A DNA stretch of 64,000 nucleotides from NCBI GenBank assembly GCA_944325945.1, contig CALVBW010000008.1, positions 1 through 64,000 on the forward strand. The letters run 5' to 3'. The translations under genes were made by a program, and so were the position numbers. This document shows positions 27,363 through 35,561 of the stretch, piece after piece (the first letter of the stretch is position 1; every line of letters starts with the position of its first letter). This stretch comes from Candidatus Gastranaerophilales bacterium (GTDB lineage Bacteria > Cyanobacteriota > Vampirovibrionia > Gastranaerophilales > Gastranaerophilaceae). The notes under the pieces are model-generated. The model worked only from the letters and a program-made list of their open reading frames with translations, did no database searches and was not told where the DNA came from.

Positions 27363-28445
27363 ATGAAAGATATGTTAGACAAAATTCTTCAGATAGAGAA
27401 GAAATATAAGGAACTTGGAGAAACTTTATCAGATCCTGCTGTTATTCAGGATTATAATAAATTTCGTGATTTATCAAAACAAAGAAAATCAATGGAAGAA
27501 ACCGTAAATTTGTATTACGAATGGAAAAAAGCGGTTGACGCCATTGAAGAAGCCAAGGAAATGATTCATTCGGAATCCGATCCTGAAATGAAAGCGTTTT
27601 TAAAATCGGAAATGGAAGCTAATGAGGCAAAACTTCCGGAATATGAAGAAAAAATGAAAATTCTTCTTCTTCCGCGCGACCCAATGGACGATAAAGATAT
27701 TATGCTTGAAATCAGAGGCGGCGCAGGCGGAGACGAGGCAAACATTTTCGCCGGAGATCTGGCAAGAATGTATATGCGCTATGCCGATAAGCAGGGCTGG
27801 CAGACACAGGTTTTGAGTAAAACAGAATGCGAAGCCGGCGGTGTTTCCGAAATTATTATTTCAATCAAAGGTGACAGTATTTATTCAAAGCTTAAATACG
27901 AATCCGGAGTTCACCGCGTACAAAGGGTTCCCGCAACGGAATCCCAGGGTAGAGTCCACACATCAACCGCAACCGTTGCAGTTATGCCGGAGGTTGATGA
28001 CGTAGAAATTGAATTGAACATGAATGATGTTGAAATTACCACCGCGCGTTCAGGCGGTGCAGGCGGTCAAAATGTCAACAAGGTCGAAACTGCGGCAAGA
28101 GTTTTCCACAAACCCACAGGCATTATGATTTTCTGTACGGAAGAACGTTCCCAATTGCAGAATAAAGAACGCGCACTCCAGATTTTGAAAGCAAAACTTT
28201 ATGATATGGAAGTCCAAAAACAAATGAAGGAAATTACAGACCTTCGCCGCTCTCAAGTCGGTACCGGCGACAGAAGCGAGCGTATCAGGACGTATAATTT
28301 CCCTCAAGGCAGGCTGACAGACCACAGAATTAATCATAACCTGAATGTCTGGACGGTTATTGACGGTGATTTGGACGAGTTGATTAATCTTTTGATGGAA
28401 TATGACCAGAAGTTGAAGCTTGAAAAGCTTGCACAGGTTAGTTAA
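27363..28445 (+). CDS. prfA: Peptide chain release factor 1
   Basis: RF1 recognises UAA and UAG and triggers peptide release. The 360 residues contain the RF1 tripeptide region [14 protein letters not shown] (PAT rather than the SPF of RF2) and the catalytic GGQ in [13 protein letters not shown] 27363 lies six bases after a strong -10 box. The internal ATG at 27372 would shorten it by three residues. ylxR follows with 10 bases between, so prfA likely leads the prfA-ylxR-infB-rbfA-truB transcript. Confidence 0.96.
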   Translation: MKDMLDKILQIEKKYKELGETLSDPAVIQDYNKFRDLSKQRKSMEETVNLYYEWKKAVDAIEEAKEMIHSESDPEMKAFLKSEMEANEAKLPEYEEKMKILLLPRDPMDDKDIMLEIRGGAGGDEANIFAGDLARMYMRYADKQGWQTQVLSKTECEAGGVSEIIISIKGDSIYSKLKYESGVHRVQRVPATESQGRVHTSTATVAVMPEVDDVEIELNMNDVEITTARSGGAGGQNVNKVETAARVFHKPTGIMIFCTEERSQLQNKERALQILKAKLYDMEVQKQMKEITDLRRSQVGTGDRSERIRTYNFPQGRLTDHRINHNLNVWTVIDGDLDELINLLMEYDQKLKLEKLAQVS

Positions 28446-28455
28446 GGCGGTGAAA

Positions 28456-28701
28456 ATGACGGATAGAAAATGTGTCGGCTGCGGAATTATTAAAGACAGA
28501 AAAGATTTGATAAAAATTACGGCACAACATCCGCTCAAAAACATTGTTATTAACGGCGGAGCAAAAATATTTGGCAGATCCGCATATCTTTGCTATAATA
28601 ATACTTGTATAGAGAATGCTTTTAAAAAAGATCGTTTGAAAAAGGTTTTGAAAGCCCCTATACCCGAAGAATTGAAAGGGAATTTACTAAATGAGTTATG
28701 A
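28456..28701 (+). CDS. ylxR: YlxR-family RNA-binding protein
   Basis: 81 residues from ATG 28456 (MTDRKCVGC), with GGCGGTGA upstream; a longer frame begins inside prfA and is rejected. It has the YlxR signature RKCVGCGIIKDRKDLIKI and GRSAYLCYN. The family binds RNA and sits between nusA and infB in many bacteria; here nusA is replaced by prfA. The 3' end overlaps infB by 11 bases, which favours translational coupling. Confidence 0.92.
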   Translation: MTDRKCVGCGIIKDRKDLIKITAQHPLKNIVINGGAKIFGRSAYLCYNNTCIENAFKKDRLKKVLKAPIPEELKGNLLNEL

Positions 28702-31159
28702 TACAGTCAGGATAAATGAGTTAGCAAAAGAATTAAATCTTCAGAGCAAAGAAGTGGTAGAAAAATTTGCTCAAATCGGTATTACCGGCAAAACTCATTC
28801 CAGCACTGTTACTCCTGACCAGATTCAAAGACTCAAAGATTTTTTGGCTTCAGGCGGCGTGAAAGAAGTTAAAAAACCAAAAGCTTTTGTTGTTAAAAAA
28901 GCTAAAGCGCCTGAAACCGAAACACCGAAAGAAGAACCGGTTGAAAAAGTTCAAGAAAAACCTGCAAAACCGCAAATTCAAAGGGTAGAAGTGGTTAAAC
29001 CAAAAAGCAGGCTTGAAATTGTCAGAAAAGCTCCGCAAAAAGTTGAAAGACCGGTCCCCGATAAAAAAAATCTTCCTTCAGATGCAGAGCGTAAATCTCC
29101 TAAATTTGATAAAATATCAACTGACAAGCCCGCACGCAAACCTTTTAATAAAGACGCGAGACCGGAATCTTCAGAGAAAAAACCTATCCAGCGCCATATA
29201 ATTCCGCAGGATATTTATGAGAATAAAGGCGGTTCCAGAAAACGTTCCGATAAAAAGCGCGATAAAGATTTTAATTCCAAAAAAGAAGAGCAGGAAAGAA
29301 TTTCTCTGGAAAAAGCCGCTGCTCAAAAGCATAAAAAGAAAGTTCATAAAGATGAAGCTGTTGAAGAAGTTAAGCAGATTGTTGTAAATCATGCAATGAC
29401 AATTTCCGAACTTTCCGAAAAAATCCAGAAAACACCTGCCGAAATTGTTAAATTTTTAATGCTTAACGGTATTATGGCAACTGTCAACCAGCTTATTGAT
29501 GTTGATGTAATTAAAAAAGTTTGTGCTGAATACAATCTTGAAGTTCTTGATGAGGATTTGGACGCTTATATTGAAGAAGAGCTTGAAAAAGAAGAACAGA
29601 AAAAAGCATTCACGGAAGTTGATAAAAAATTACTGAAAAAACGCGCACCTGTTGTAAGTATTATGGGGCACGTTGACCACGGTAAAACAACACTTCTGGA
29701 TAGTATCAGAGCATCCAAACACAAGATTGTTGCAACGGAGGTTGGCGGAATTACTCAATCTATCGGTGCTTATACGGTTTATCTTGAAAACGACAAAGAA
29801 AAGAAAATCGTTTTTGTTGATACTCCCGGTCACGAAGCATTCACGGAAATGCGTGCAAGAGGTGCAAAAGCGACGGATATTGCAATTCTTGTTGTAGCTG
29901 CCGACGACGGTATAATGCCTCAGACAATTGAAGCTATTAACCACGCCAAAGCTGCGGACGTACCGATTATCGTTGCAGTCAACAAGATTGATAAACCCGG
30001 TGCAAATCCTGATAAAATTTTACAGCAATTAACCGAACACGGTCTTGTTCCTGAAGAATGGGGCGGCGATACAATTACAGTAAAAGTTTCAGCTTTGCAA
30101 GGCACGGGTATTGATGAATTATTGGAATATATTCTGCTTGTTGCGGATATTCAAGATCTTAAAGCTAATCCTAAAGCTGAAGCATCAGGCGTTGTTATTG
30201 AAGCAAACCTTGACAAAGGCAAAGGTCCTGTTGCAACATTGCTTGTTCAAAACGGCACATTGCGCGTCGGAAACTGCATAGTCGTGGGTACAGCCTGCGG
30301 TCGTGTCAGAGCGTTATTGTCCGACAGCGGAGAAAAAATTCAAAAAGCTGAACCTTCAACACCGGTTGAAATTCTTGGCTTAACCGAAGTTCCGCAGGCA
30401 GGCGACAGATTTGAAGTTGTTAAAAACGAAAAAGAAATGAAAGCAATTGTCGACAAACGTAAAGAGAAAGCCCGTGACAAACGTCTGGAGGCAATGCTTC
30501 CCGCACATATCAGACGTGAAGCCGTTGCAGGCGAAGATGATATTCCGCAATTGAATTTAATTATTAAAGCTAATACCCACGGGTCAGCCGAAGCTGTATC
30601 GCAGGCGATTGCACAGCTTGATTCAAAAGAAATCAAAACAAAAATTATTCACGTCGGTGTCGGCGATATTTCGGAAGCCGATGTTATGCTGGCATCTGCG
30701 TCAGGCGCTTTAATTCTGGGCTTTACCGTAAAAGAGGATGCTAACGCGCTTGCAGCTGCTGAAAGAGAAGGCGTTACAATTAAAAAATACGATATTATTT
30801 ATCAAATTCTTGAAGATATTGAAAAAACAATGCTGTCACTTCTGGAACCTGAAGTTAAAGAAGTTGAGCTTGGAAAAGCCGAAGTCCGTCAGATATTTAC
30901 AATCGGTAAAACTACAAGAATTGCAGGCTGTTATGTAACCGAAGGTAAAATCGTAAGAGGTCAGGACGCTGTTATTATCAGAAACGGCGAAGAAATATTC
31001 AAAGGTACTATTGATCAGTTGAAACGTTTCAAAGATGACGTAAAAGAAGTTGCGCAGGGCTTTGAATGCGGTATTTCTTTTGCAAAATGGAATGACCTTC
31101 AGGAAGGGGATATCATAGAAGTTTCCACTACACAGGAAGTTGAAAGAAAATCCTTATAA
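28691..31159 (+). CDS. infB: Translation initiation factor IF-2
   Basis: IF-2 is the GTPase that brings initiator tRNA to the 30S subunit. The 822 residues show an N-terminal IF2_N domain (INELAKELNLQSKEVVEKF), a Lys/Pro/Glu-rich linker (about 55-220) and a second IF2_N domain near 235. The GTPase domain has GHVDHGKT near 326, DTPGHE and NKID. Beta-barrel and C1/C2 tRNA-binding domains follow. It belongs to the ylxR-infB-rbfA-truB run conserved across bacteria. Confidence 0.97.
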   Translation: MSYDTVRINELAKELNLQSKEVVEKFAQIGITGKTHSSTVTPDQIQRLKDFLASGGVKEVKKPKAFVVKKAKAPETETPKEEPVEKVQEKPAKPQIQRVEVVKPKSRLEIVRKAPQKVERPVPDKKNLPSDAERKSPKFDKISTDKPARKPFNKDARPESSEKKPIQRHIIPQDIYENKGGSRKRSDKKRDKDFNSKKEEQERISLEKAAAQKHKKKVHKDEAVEEVKQIVVNHAMTISELSEKIQKTPAEIVKFLMLNGIMATVNQLIDVDVIKKVCAEYNLEVLDEDLDAYIEEELEKEEQKKAFTEVDKKLLKKRAPVVSIMGHVDHGKTTLLDSIRASKHKIVATEVGGITQSIGAYTVYLENDKEKKIVFVDTPGHEAFTEMRARGAKATDIAILVVAADDGIMPQTIEAINHAKAADVPIIVAVNKIDKPGANPDKILQQLTEHGLVPEEWGGDTITVKVSALQGTGIDELLEYILLVADIQDLKANPKAEASGVVIEANLDKGKGPVATLLVQNGTLRVGNCIVVGTACGRVRALLSDSGEKIQKAEPSTPVEILGLTEVPQAGDRFEVVKNEKEMKAIVDKRKEKARDKRLEAMLPAHIRREAVAGEDDIPQLNLIIKANTHGSAEAVSQAIAQLDSKEIKTKIIHVGVGDISEADVMLASASGALILGFTVKEDANALAAAEREGVTIKKYDIIYQILEDIEKTMLSLLEPEVKEVELGKAEVRQIFTIGKTTRIAGCYVTEGKIVRGQDAVIIRNGEEIFKGTIDQLKRFKDDVKEVAQGFECGISFAKWNDLQEGDIIEVSTTQEVERKSL

Positions 31160-31221
31160 GTAACCGGCTGCGGGATTTTTTTGTCCGGAATCTACGGTAT
31201 AGTTTTAAAAAGGAGAAAGTT

Positions 31222-31566
31222 ATGACATTAAGAAACGAACGCGTCAGAAAAGAACTTATGAGAGATATCTCTGAAATTCTTCGCAAAGAAATCAGAGGAT
31301 TGGAGGGCGTTGTGTCAATTGTGGATGTCGAGGTTTCTCATGATAATTCCTTTGCAAAAGTTATCTACAGTGTTTTAGGTTCACCTGAACAAATTGAAAA
31401 ATCAAAAGATGTTATAGAAAAAAGTACCCCGAAAATTCGCTACGAAGTCGGCAGACGTATTAGATTACGTCTGACTCCGGAATTAAAATTTGTTTACAGC
31501 GATTCCTTTGAAAAAGGTTCAAGAGTGACTGAAATTATTGATAAAATTTCCAGAGGGGAACTGTAA
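31222..31566 (+). CDS. rbfA: Ribosome-binding factor A
   Basis: RbfA helps mature the 16S rRNA 5' end on the 30S subunit. The 114 residues have the KH-like RbfA fold landmarks: RVRKELMRDISEILRKEI at the start, VEVSHDNSFAKVIYSVLG in the middle and LRLTPELKFVYSDSFEKG near the end. AAAGGAGA precedes the ATG. The stop codon directly abuts the TTG start of truB. Confidence 0.95.
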   Translation: MTLRNERVRKELMRDISEILRKEIRGLEGVVSIVDVEVSHDNSFAKVIYSVLGSPEQIEKSKDVIEKSTPKIRYEVGRRIRLRLTPELKFVYSDSFEKGSRVTEIIDKISRGEL

Positions 31567-32490
31567 TTGGATATAATTTTGGACCAAAATCAATTGAGAT
31601 CCTTCGCTGGCGCTCAGGATGACCGGTTTGTTTTGTTCGGATTTTTGAATGTTTATAAGCCTGAGGGCATAACCTCTCACGATGTTGTCGCAAAGCTGCG
31701 CCGTGTTACTAAAATTAAACAAATCGGTCACACGGGAACTCTCGATCCTTTTGCAGAAGGTGTTTTGCCTGTTTGTATCGGTAAAGCAACAAGGTTAATT
31801 GAGTTTTTAAATGACGATAAAGAGTATATTGCAACCGTACAATTCGGCGCGAATACGGACACCTATGACATGGAAGGCAAAATTACCGATCAATTTGATA
31901 AAAAAGTCACAAAAGATGAAATTGAAAAAGCGCTTTTTGATTTTGAAGGTGAAATTTCTCAGATGCCGCCTGTGTATTCCGCTATTAAGATTAACGGAAA
32001 AAAGCTTTACGATTACGCCCGCGAGGGTAAAAATGTCGAAATTAAGCCGCGTAATGTGAAAATTTACAAAATTAATCTTCTGGATTTTGATGAAAACAAG
32101 CAAAAGGCAAAAATTCTTGTCGGTTGTTCAAAAGGTACTTATATAAGATCAATTGCTTTTGATTTGGGCGTAAAACTTAATTGCGGAGGATATCTTACAA
32201 ATCTTGTACGCACAAAGGCAGGCATGTTCTGTATTGAAAATTCCGTAAAACTCGAGGACTTGTCGTCATGTGAAATCGTCGGGCAAAATTTGATTAATCC
32301 TTTGGATGTGCTCGAATTGCCAAAGGTTGAGATTGATGCTCTGGAACACAAAAAGGTTATTCAGGGACAGGTTTTGGAAAATAAATCCGCATTAAGTAAC
32401 GGTTTTTTAATTTTGATTTATAATAATAAGATAGACGCTGTGGCTTACGTCGACGGTGACAAAATTAAGGTCAAAAAGGTATTTGTATGA
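31567..32490 (+). CDS. truB: tRNA pseudouridine-55 synthase TruB with repeat-derived N-terminus
   Basis: TruB makes pseudouridine 55 in the T loop of tRNAs. The core begins at GFLNVYKPEGITSHDVV, with the catalytic Asp in HTGTLDPF (residue 60 counted from TTG 31567) and GCSKGTYIRSIA later. Before the core, 24 residues (including LRSFAGAQDDR) are encoded by DNA of the dispersed GAGATCCT...CAGGATGAC type, so a repeat has been captured in the gene. The only starts are the TTG abutting the rbfA stop and a later TTG at 31630, close to the core. Total 307 residues. Confidence 0.9.
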   Translation: MDIILDQNQLRSFAGAQDDRFVLFGFLNVYKPEGITSHDVVAKLRRVTKIKQIGHTGTLDPFAEGVLPVCIGKATRLIEFLNDDKEYIATVQFGANTDTYDMEGKITDQFDKKVTKDEIEKALFDFEGEISQMPPVYSAIKINGKKLYDYAREGKNVEIKPRNVKIYKINLLDFDENKQKAKILVGCSKGTYIRSIAFDLGVKLNCGGYLTNLVRTKAGMFCIENSVKLEDLSSCEIVGQNLINPLDVLELPKVEIDALEHKKVIQGQVLENKSALSNGFLILIYNNKIDAVAYVDGDKIKVKKVFV

Positions 32491-33338
32491 AAAAGTTTTT
32501 AATTTTTTTAGGAATTTTAGTTTTAAGTTTTAATCAGGCATATGCCGGTAAATGTGTTTGGATGGAGTGTGCTGAGCCTTACGATTTAAGTTCCGGCGCT
32601 TCCAGATTTATGAGTGTTGCATCAGGCTCAAATTTCCTCGCAACACGTGTTGCAGAGGCTATTTTTAAAAAAGAACTTAAAAAAACTGTTCAGGGAAATT
32701 TTAGTATAAATCTTTCTTCCTACAGCGTAAAAGATCTTAAAAAGGGTATTTTTAAATCATTGTCATTCAAAGGCAGAAATATAAGTATGGAAGGTGTATA
32801 TTTTACAGCGTTGAATATGGCAACTTTGTGTGATTTTAACTATATTTCAATGGAGGATCCGAAAAATCCCGTTGTAAAAGAAACCATGCCGCTTTCGTTT
32901 TCAGCTGTTATGACGGAAGATGATATTAATAATACTATGCAAAGTTCAGGTTATAAAAAAGTTATTGACGATTTGAACATGCTCGGCAGCAGTCTCGGGG
33001 TTTTTAAGGTTACAACAAGTCAGATAAAGATAAAGGATAACAAATTTTATTATATTTTAAAAATTGCAATTCCGTTTGTGAAGAATTTGCAAAATCTTGT
33101 TTTGTCCTCTGATTTAAAAGTTTCCCGCGGGCAGATTGATCTTGCAAACACTAAACTTGTCAATAATAATATGCTGATTGATTTAAAACAGCTTGATCAT
33201 GTTATAAATTATATTAACCCACTTGATTTTTCTTTAAATATACTGGAAAATAAACATGCAAACCTTACGGTTCAAAATATAAAAATTCAGGACAATAAAG
33301 TTTATGCAAGCGGTATAATCGTTGTGCCAAAAGATTAA
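32487..33338 (+). CDS. Exported protein, probably DUF2993/LmeA-like
   Basis: 283 residues with a signal peptide (KKFLIFLGILVLSFNQAYA, cut near AYA-GK). The rest is beta-rich with long amphipathic segments (ISMEGVYFTALNMATLCDFNY; VSRGQIDLANTKLVNNNMLID), the pattern of DUF2993 proteins, which bind lipid and are common in cyanobacteria. The assignment rests on pattern recognition. The start overlaps truB by four bases (ATGA type), so it rides on the infB transcript. Confidence 0.6.
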   Translation: MKKFLIFLGILVLSFNQAYAGKCVWMECAEPYDLSSGASRFMSVASGSNFLATRVAEAIFKKELKKTVQGNFSINLSSYSVKDLKKGIFKSLSFKGRNISMEGVYFTALNMATLCDFNYISMEDPKNPVVKETMPLSFSAVMTEDDINNTMQSSGYKKVIDDLNMLGSSLGVFKVTTSQIKIKDNKFYYILKIAIPFVKNLQNLVLSSDLKVSRGQIDLANTKLVNNNMLIDLKQLDHVINYINPLDFSLNILENKHANLTVQNIKIQDNKVYASGIIVVPKD

Positions 33339-33351
33339 AAGGAAGTTAAGT

Positions 33352-33942
33352 ATGGACGGAAAACAAAAATTATTTTTAGTGATTCTCGGCATGGTGCTTG
33401 TCGTTGTAGCGGTCATGTACGGTCTTAATGTGTTAAATCCGGGTGAAATTTCACCGGAAGATGTTACGGTATCTGAAAGAACTACTCAAGAGGAAGTTCC
33501 CGAGGTAAAAAATGAAAAAGAATACGTAAATGTGTTTTTTATAGGACAGAATGAAAACAGAGAAGAGGTTTATAAAGCTGTAAAGCGTGAATATGACCCT
33601 GAAATTGACGGTACAAAATTAAAATTTGCAATAGAATCACTTGTTGCCGGTCCTAAACCATCAGAACGCGATAAAGGTGTATATACTGAAATCCCTGCAG
33701 GCACAGAGGTCATTGCTGTCAGAGAACTTCCGGATAAAGCAATAATAGATTTGTCTATGGATTTTGAAACAGGCGGCGGCACTGATAGTCTTTACAAAAG
33801 ATTGTATCAGGTGATAAAAACTGCCAACAGAAATACAAGTTTGCCGGTTTATCTTTATATAAGCGGTCAAAGGGCTGACGTAATCGGCGGCGAAGGTATT
33901 ATGATTACACAACCACTTAACGACAGGTCACTGGATGGTTAA
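33352..33942 (+). CDS. Membrane-anchored GerMN-domain protein
   Basis: 196 residues from ATG 33352 with AAGGAAG upstream (an earlier in-frame start overlaps the preceding gene and is rejected). One N-terminal membrane segment (KLFLVILGMVLVVVAVMYGL) is followed by a linker and a GerMN domain: VNVFFIGQNENRE, then LKFAIESLVAGPKPSERDKG, IPAGTEV and IIDLSMDFE. GerMN domains occur outside spore formers as envelope proteins of uncertain role, sometimes linked to cell-wall amidases. It overlaps the next gene by eight bases. Confidence 0.8.
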   Translation: MDGKQKLFLVILGMVLVVVAVMYGLNVLNPGEISPEDVTVSERTTQEEVPEVKNEKEYVNVFFIGQNENREEVYKAVKREYDPEIDGTKLKFAIESLVAGPKPSERDKGVYTEIPAGTEVIAVRELPDKAIIDLSMDFETGGGTDSLYKRLYQVIKTANRNTSLPVYLYISGQRADVIGGEGIMITQPLNDRSLDG

Positions 33943-34204
33943 TAAAGATTTAGACTATTATTTGAATTTGAATTGGACATTAATAGAGGGCGAAGATATG
34001 GATTTTGACGGAAATCCATATCGTTATATCGAAATTAAGGAAATCCCGAGCTTTGTTTTTTGCGCCAAAACAATTGAAAAAGCACGTGAAAATTATAAAC
34101 GTCAGTTAAAATTGATGTTGATGGTCATGCTGGAAAACGGCGATCATATAACGGAACCCGGTGAAGATGAGGATGAACCCGATTGGGAAAGTTTATGTCC
34201 GTAA
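33935..34204 (+). CDS. HicB-like small protein without a HicA partner
   Basis: 89 residues. The section IPSFVFCAKTIEKARENYKR and the GDHITEPGED end match the HicB antitoxin fold (strand, TxEEA-type helix, then a G...PEP end), although the usual DLPG turn is altered. HicB normally pairs with the toxin HicA, but there is no small frame for one on either side. It overlaps the GerMN gene by eight bases and ends three bases before the convergent regulator. It may be an orphan or a domesticated HicB fold. Confidence 0.55.
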   Translation: MVNKDLDYYLNLNWTLIEGEDMDFDGNPYRYIEIKEIPSFVFCAKTIEKARENYKRQLKLMLMVMLENGDHITEPGEDEDEPDWESLCP

Positions 34205-34207
34205 AAA

Positions 34208-35344
34208 TTAATTTTTATAAGCCTCGGCATACTGCGGATTAACAGCAAGCCATTTGAATGCCTGCTCTTCCGTTTCTGGTATATCAATTACAAAAGTCCC
34301 GCCGTAACGTCCGCGTGAAAATACCAGATAGCCTTCTTTTGCAAGATTATGAAAGGCTTTGCGGATTGTGTTCGGGCTCAAATCCATTTGTTTTGAAAGT
34401 TCTATAATTGACGGGAGTTTCATGCCTACAGAATAATTTTCTGCAATCATTTTTTTGATATTGTGCTGTGTTTTTTCATAGTAATAAAATGCCGTTTCTT
34501 TTGCAGGAGCAAAAATAGAAGTTTCACGCGGTTGTTCAATCGCCATTTCGTCAGGCATTTTTATAACAGTTGTCCCGTAACGTCCGCGGCGGGCAAGCAA
34601 AATACCATCGTCAATCAGCATTTTTAAAGCATCGTGTATTGTTTTGATGCTTGCATGTAATTCTTTTGCCAATTCTGCGTGCGGTGGCATTTTTGCCCCT
34701 GTTTGCAGGTTTTTGGTAATATAATTTTTTAAATCATTCCGGACTTTGGTAACCAGTGTTTCATTCCGGGTTGCTTCATTGATGGAAAAATTATTATTAT
34801 TTAATATCCAGCCTGTTTCTTTGGAGTTTTTAAATTTGTGTGTCAAAATTCCATTTGAGCAAAGATATTCAAGCGCGAGTCTTGTTGTGTTATGAGAACA
34901 GCCTATGCATTGAGCAATAACCTTTGCGGACTGCAGGTGTTGTCCGATATTAAAATTGTTTGATTTGATATATTTTTTAATCTCCTCTATGGCATTCTCG
35001 CGTTTAGAGGTGAGTTTTCGCATTGCAGATGTTGAAGCGGTATTTTTTACGAGTGTTCCGATGCATTGTTTGGATTCAACGCATCCTCTATCCTCCAGAT
35101 ATCTTAAAGCATTTTGGATTGTTCCTATACTGACTCCAAGCATGTATGCAAATTCGGATTTTGACGGCAAAAGATTGTTACTTTGAATTTTGCCTGATGC
35201 TAAATCCTCTTTTATCCATTCCATAAGCCATTTCCCGATTGTAATTGCTTTGGATTCTTTTAGATTTTTTAAATCAGGAAAATCTTTTGTAATAGAATTG
35301 ATATCAATTTTTTTTAAATCGTTTTTTCGTATATAATTTTGCAT
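34208..35344 (-). CDS. Regulator with four tandem GntR-type winged helices
   Basis: 378 residues from ATG 35344 (GGTGGAG upstream; GTG 35353 overlaps this site). Four copies of the GntR winged-helix pattern follow each other: about 36-100 (LPSKSEFAYMLGVSIGTIQ, then Gly-rich wing GTLV), 116-181 (weakest, IAQCIGCSHNTTRLALEYL), 200-262 (HAELAKELHASIKTIHDAL, wing GRYGTTV) and 289-354 (LSPNTIRKAFHNL, wing GRYGGTFV). No ligand-binding domain of the FadR, HutC or MocR type is present. Ordinary GntR proteins have one such domain. Targets are unknown; the neighbour HD-GYP gene is co-oriented, 217 bases upstream. Confidence 0.75.
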   Translation of the reverse strand: MQNYIRKNDLKKIDINSITKDFPDLKNLKESKAITIGKWLMEWIKEDLASGKIQSNNLLPSKSEFAYMLGVSIGTIQNALRYLEDRGCVESKQCIGTLVKNTASTSAMRKLTSKRENAIEEIKKYIKSNNFNIGQHLQSAKVIAQCIGCSHNTTRLALEYLCSNGILTHKFKNSKETGWILNNNNFSINEATRNETLVTKVRNDLKNYITKNLQTGAKMPPHAELAKELHASIKTIHDALKMLIDDGILLARRGRYGTTVIKMPDEMAIEQPRETSIFAPAKETAFYYYEKTQHNIKKMIAENYSVGMKLPSIIELSKQMDLSPNTIRKAFHNLAKEGYLVFSRGRYGGTFVIDIPETEEQAFKWLAVNPQYAEAYKN

Positions 35345-35561
35345 ACACTCCACCGTTTTTTAATAATACACTATGTATAAAAAAACATCAAGATATTTTT
35401 TGTTAGTGTATTAAAAATTTTTTACATAAAAATCACTGCCAAAGGACAATATTTACCCTTGTTCGTAAAATGCAGTTTGGACTTTTAGTCAGACGGAAAA
35501 GTGTTTGAGCAAAAAACCTAAACCTCTAAATAGCAATATTGTACATGTTGTTTTAGTATTG

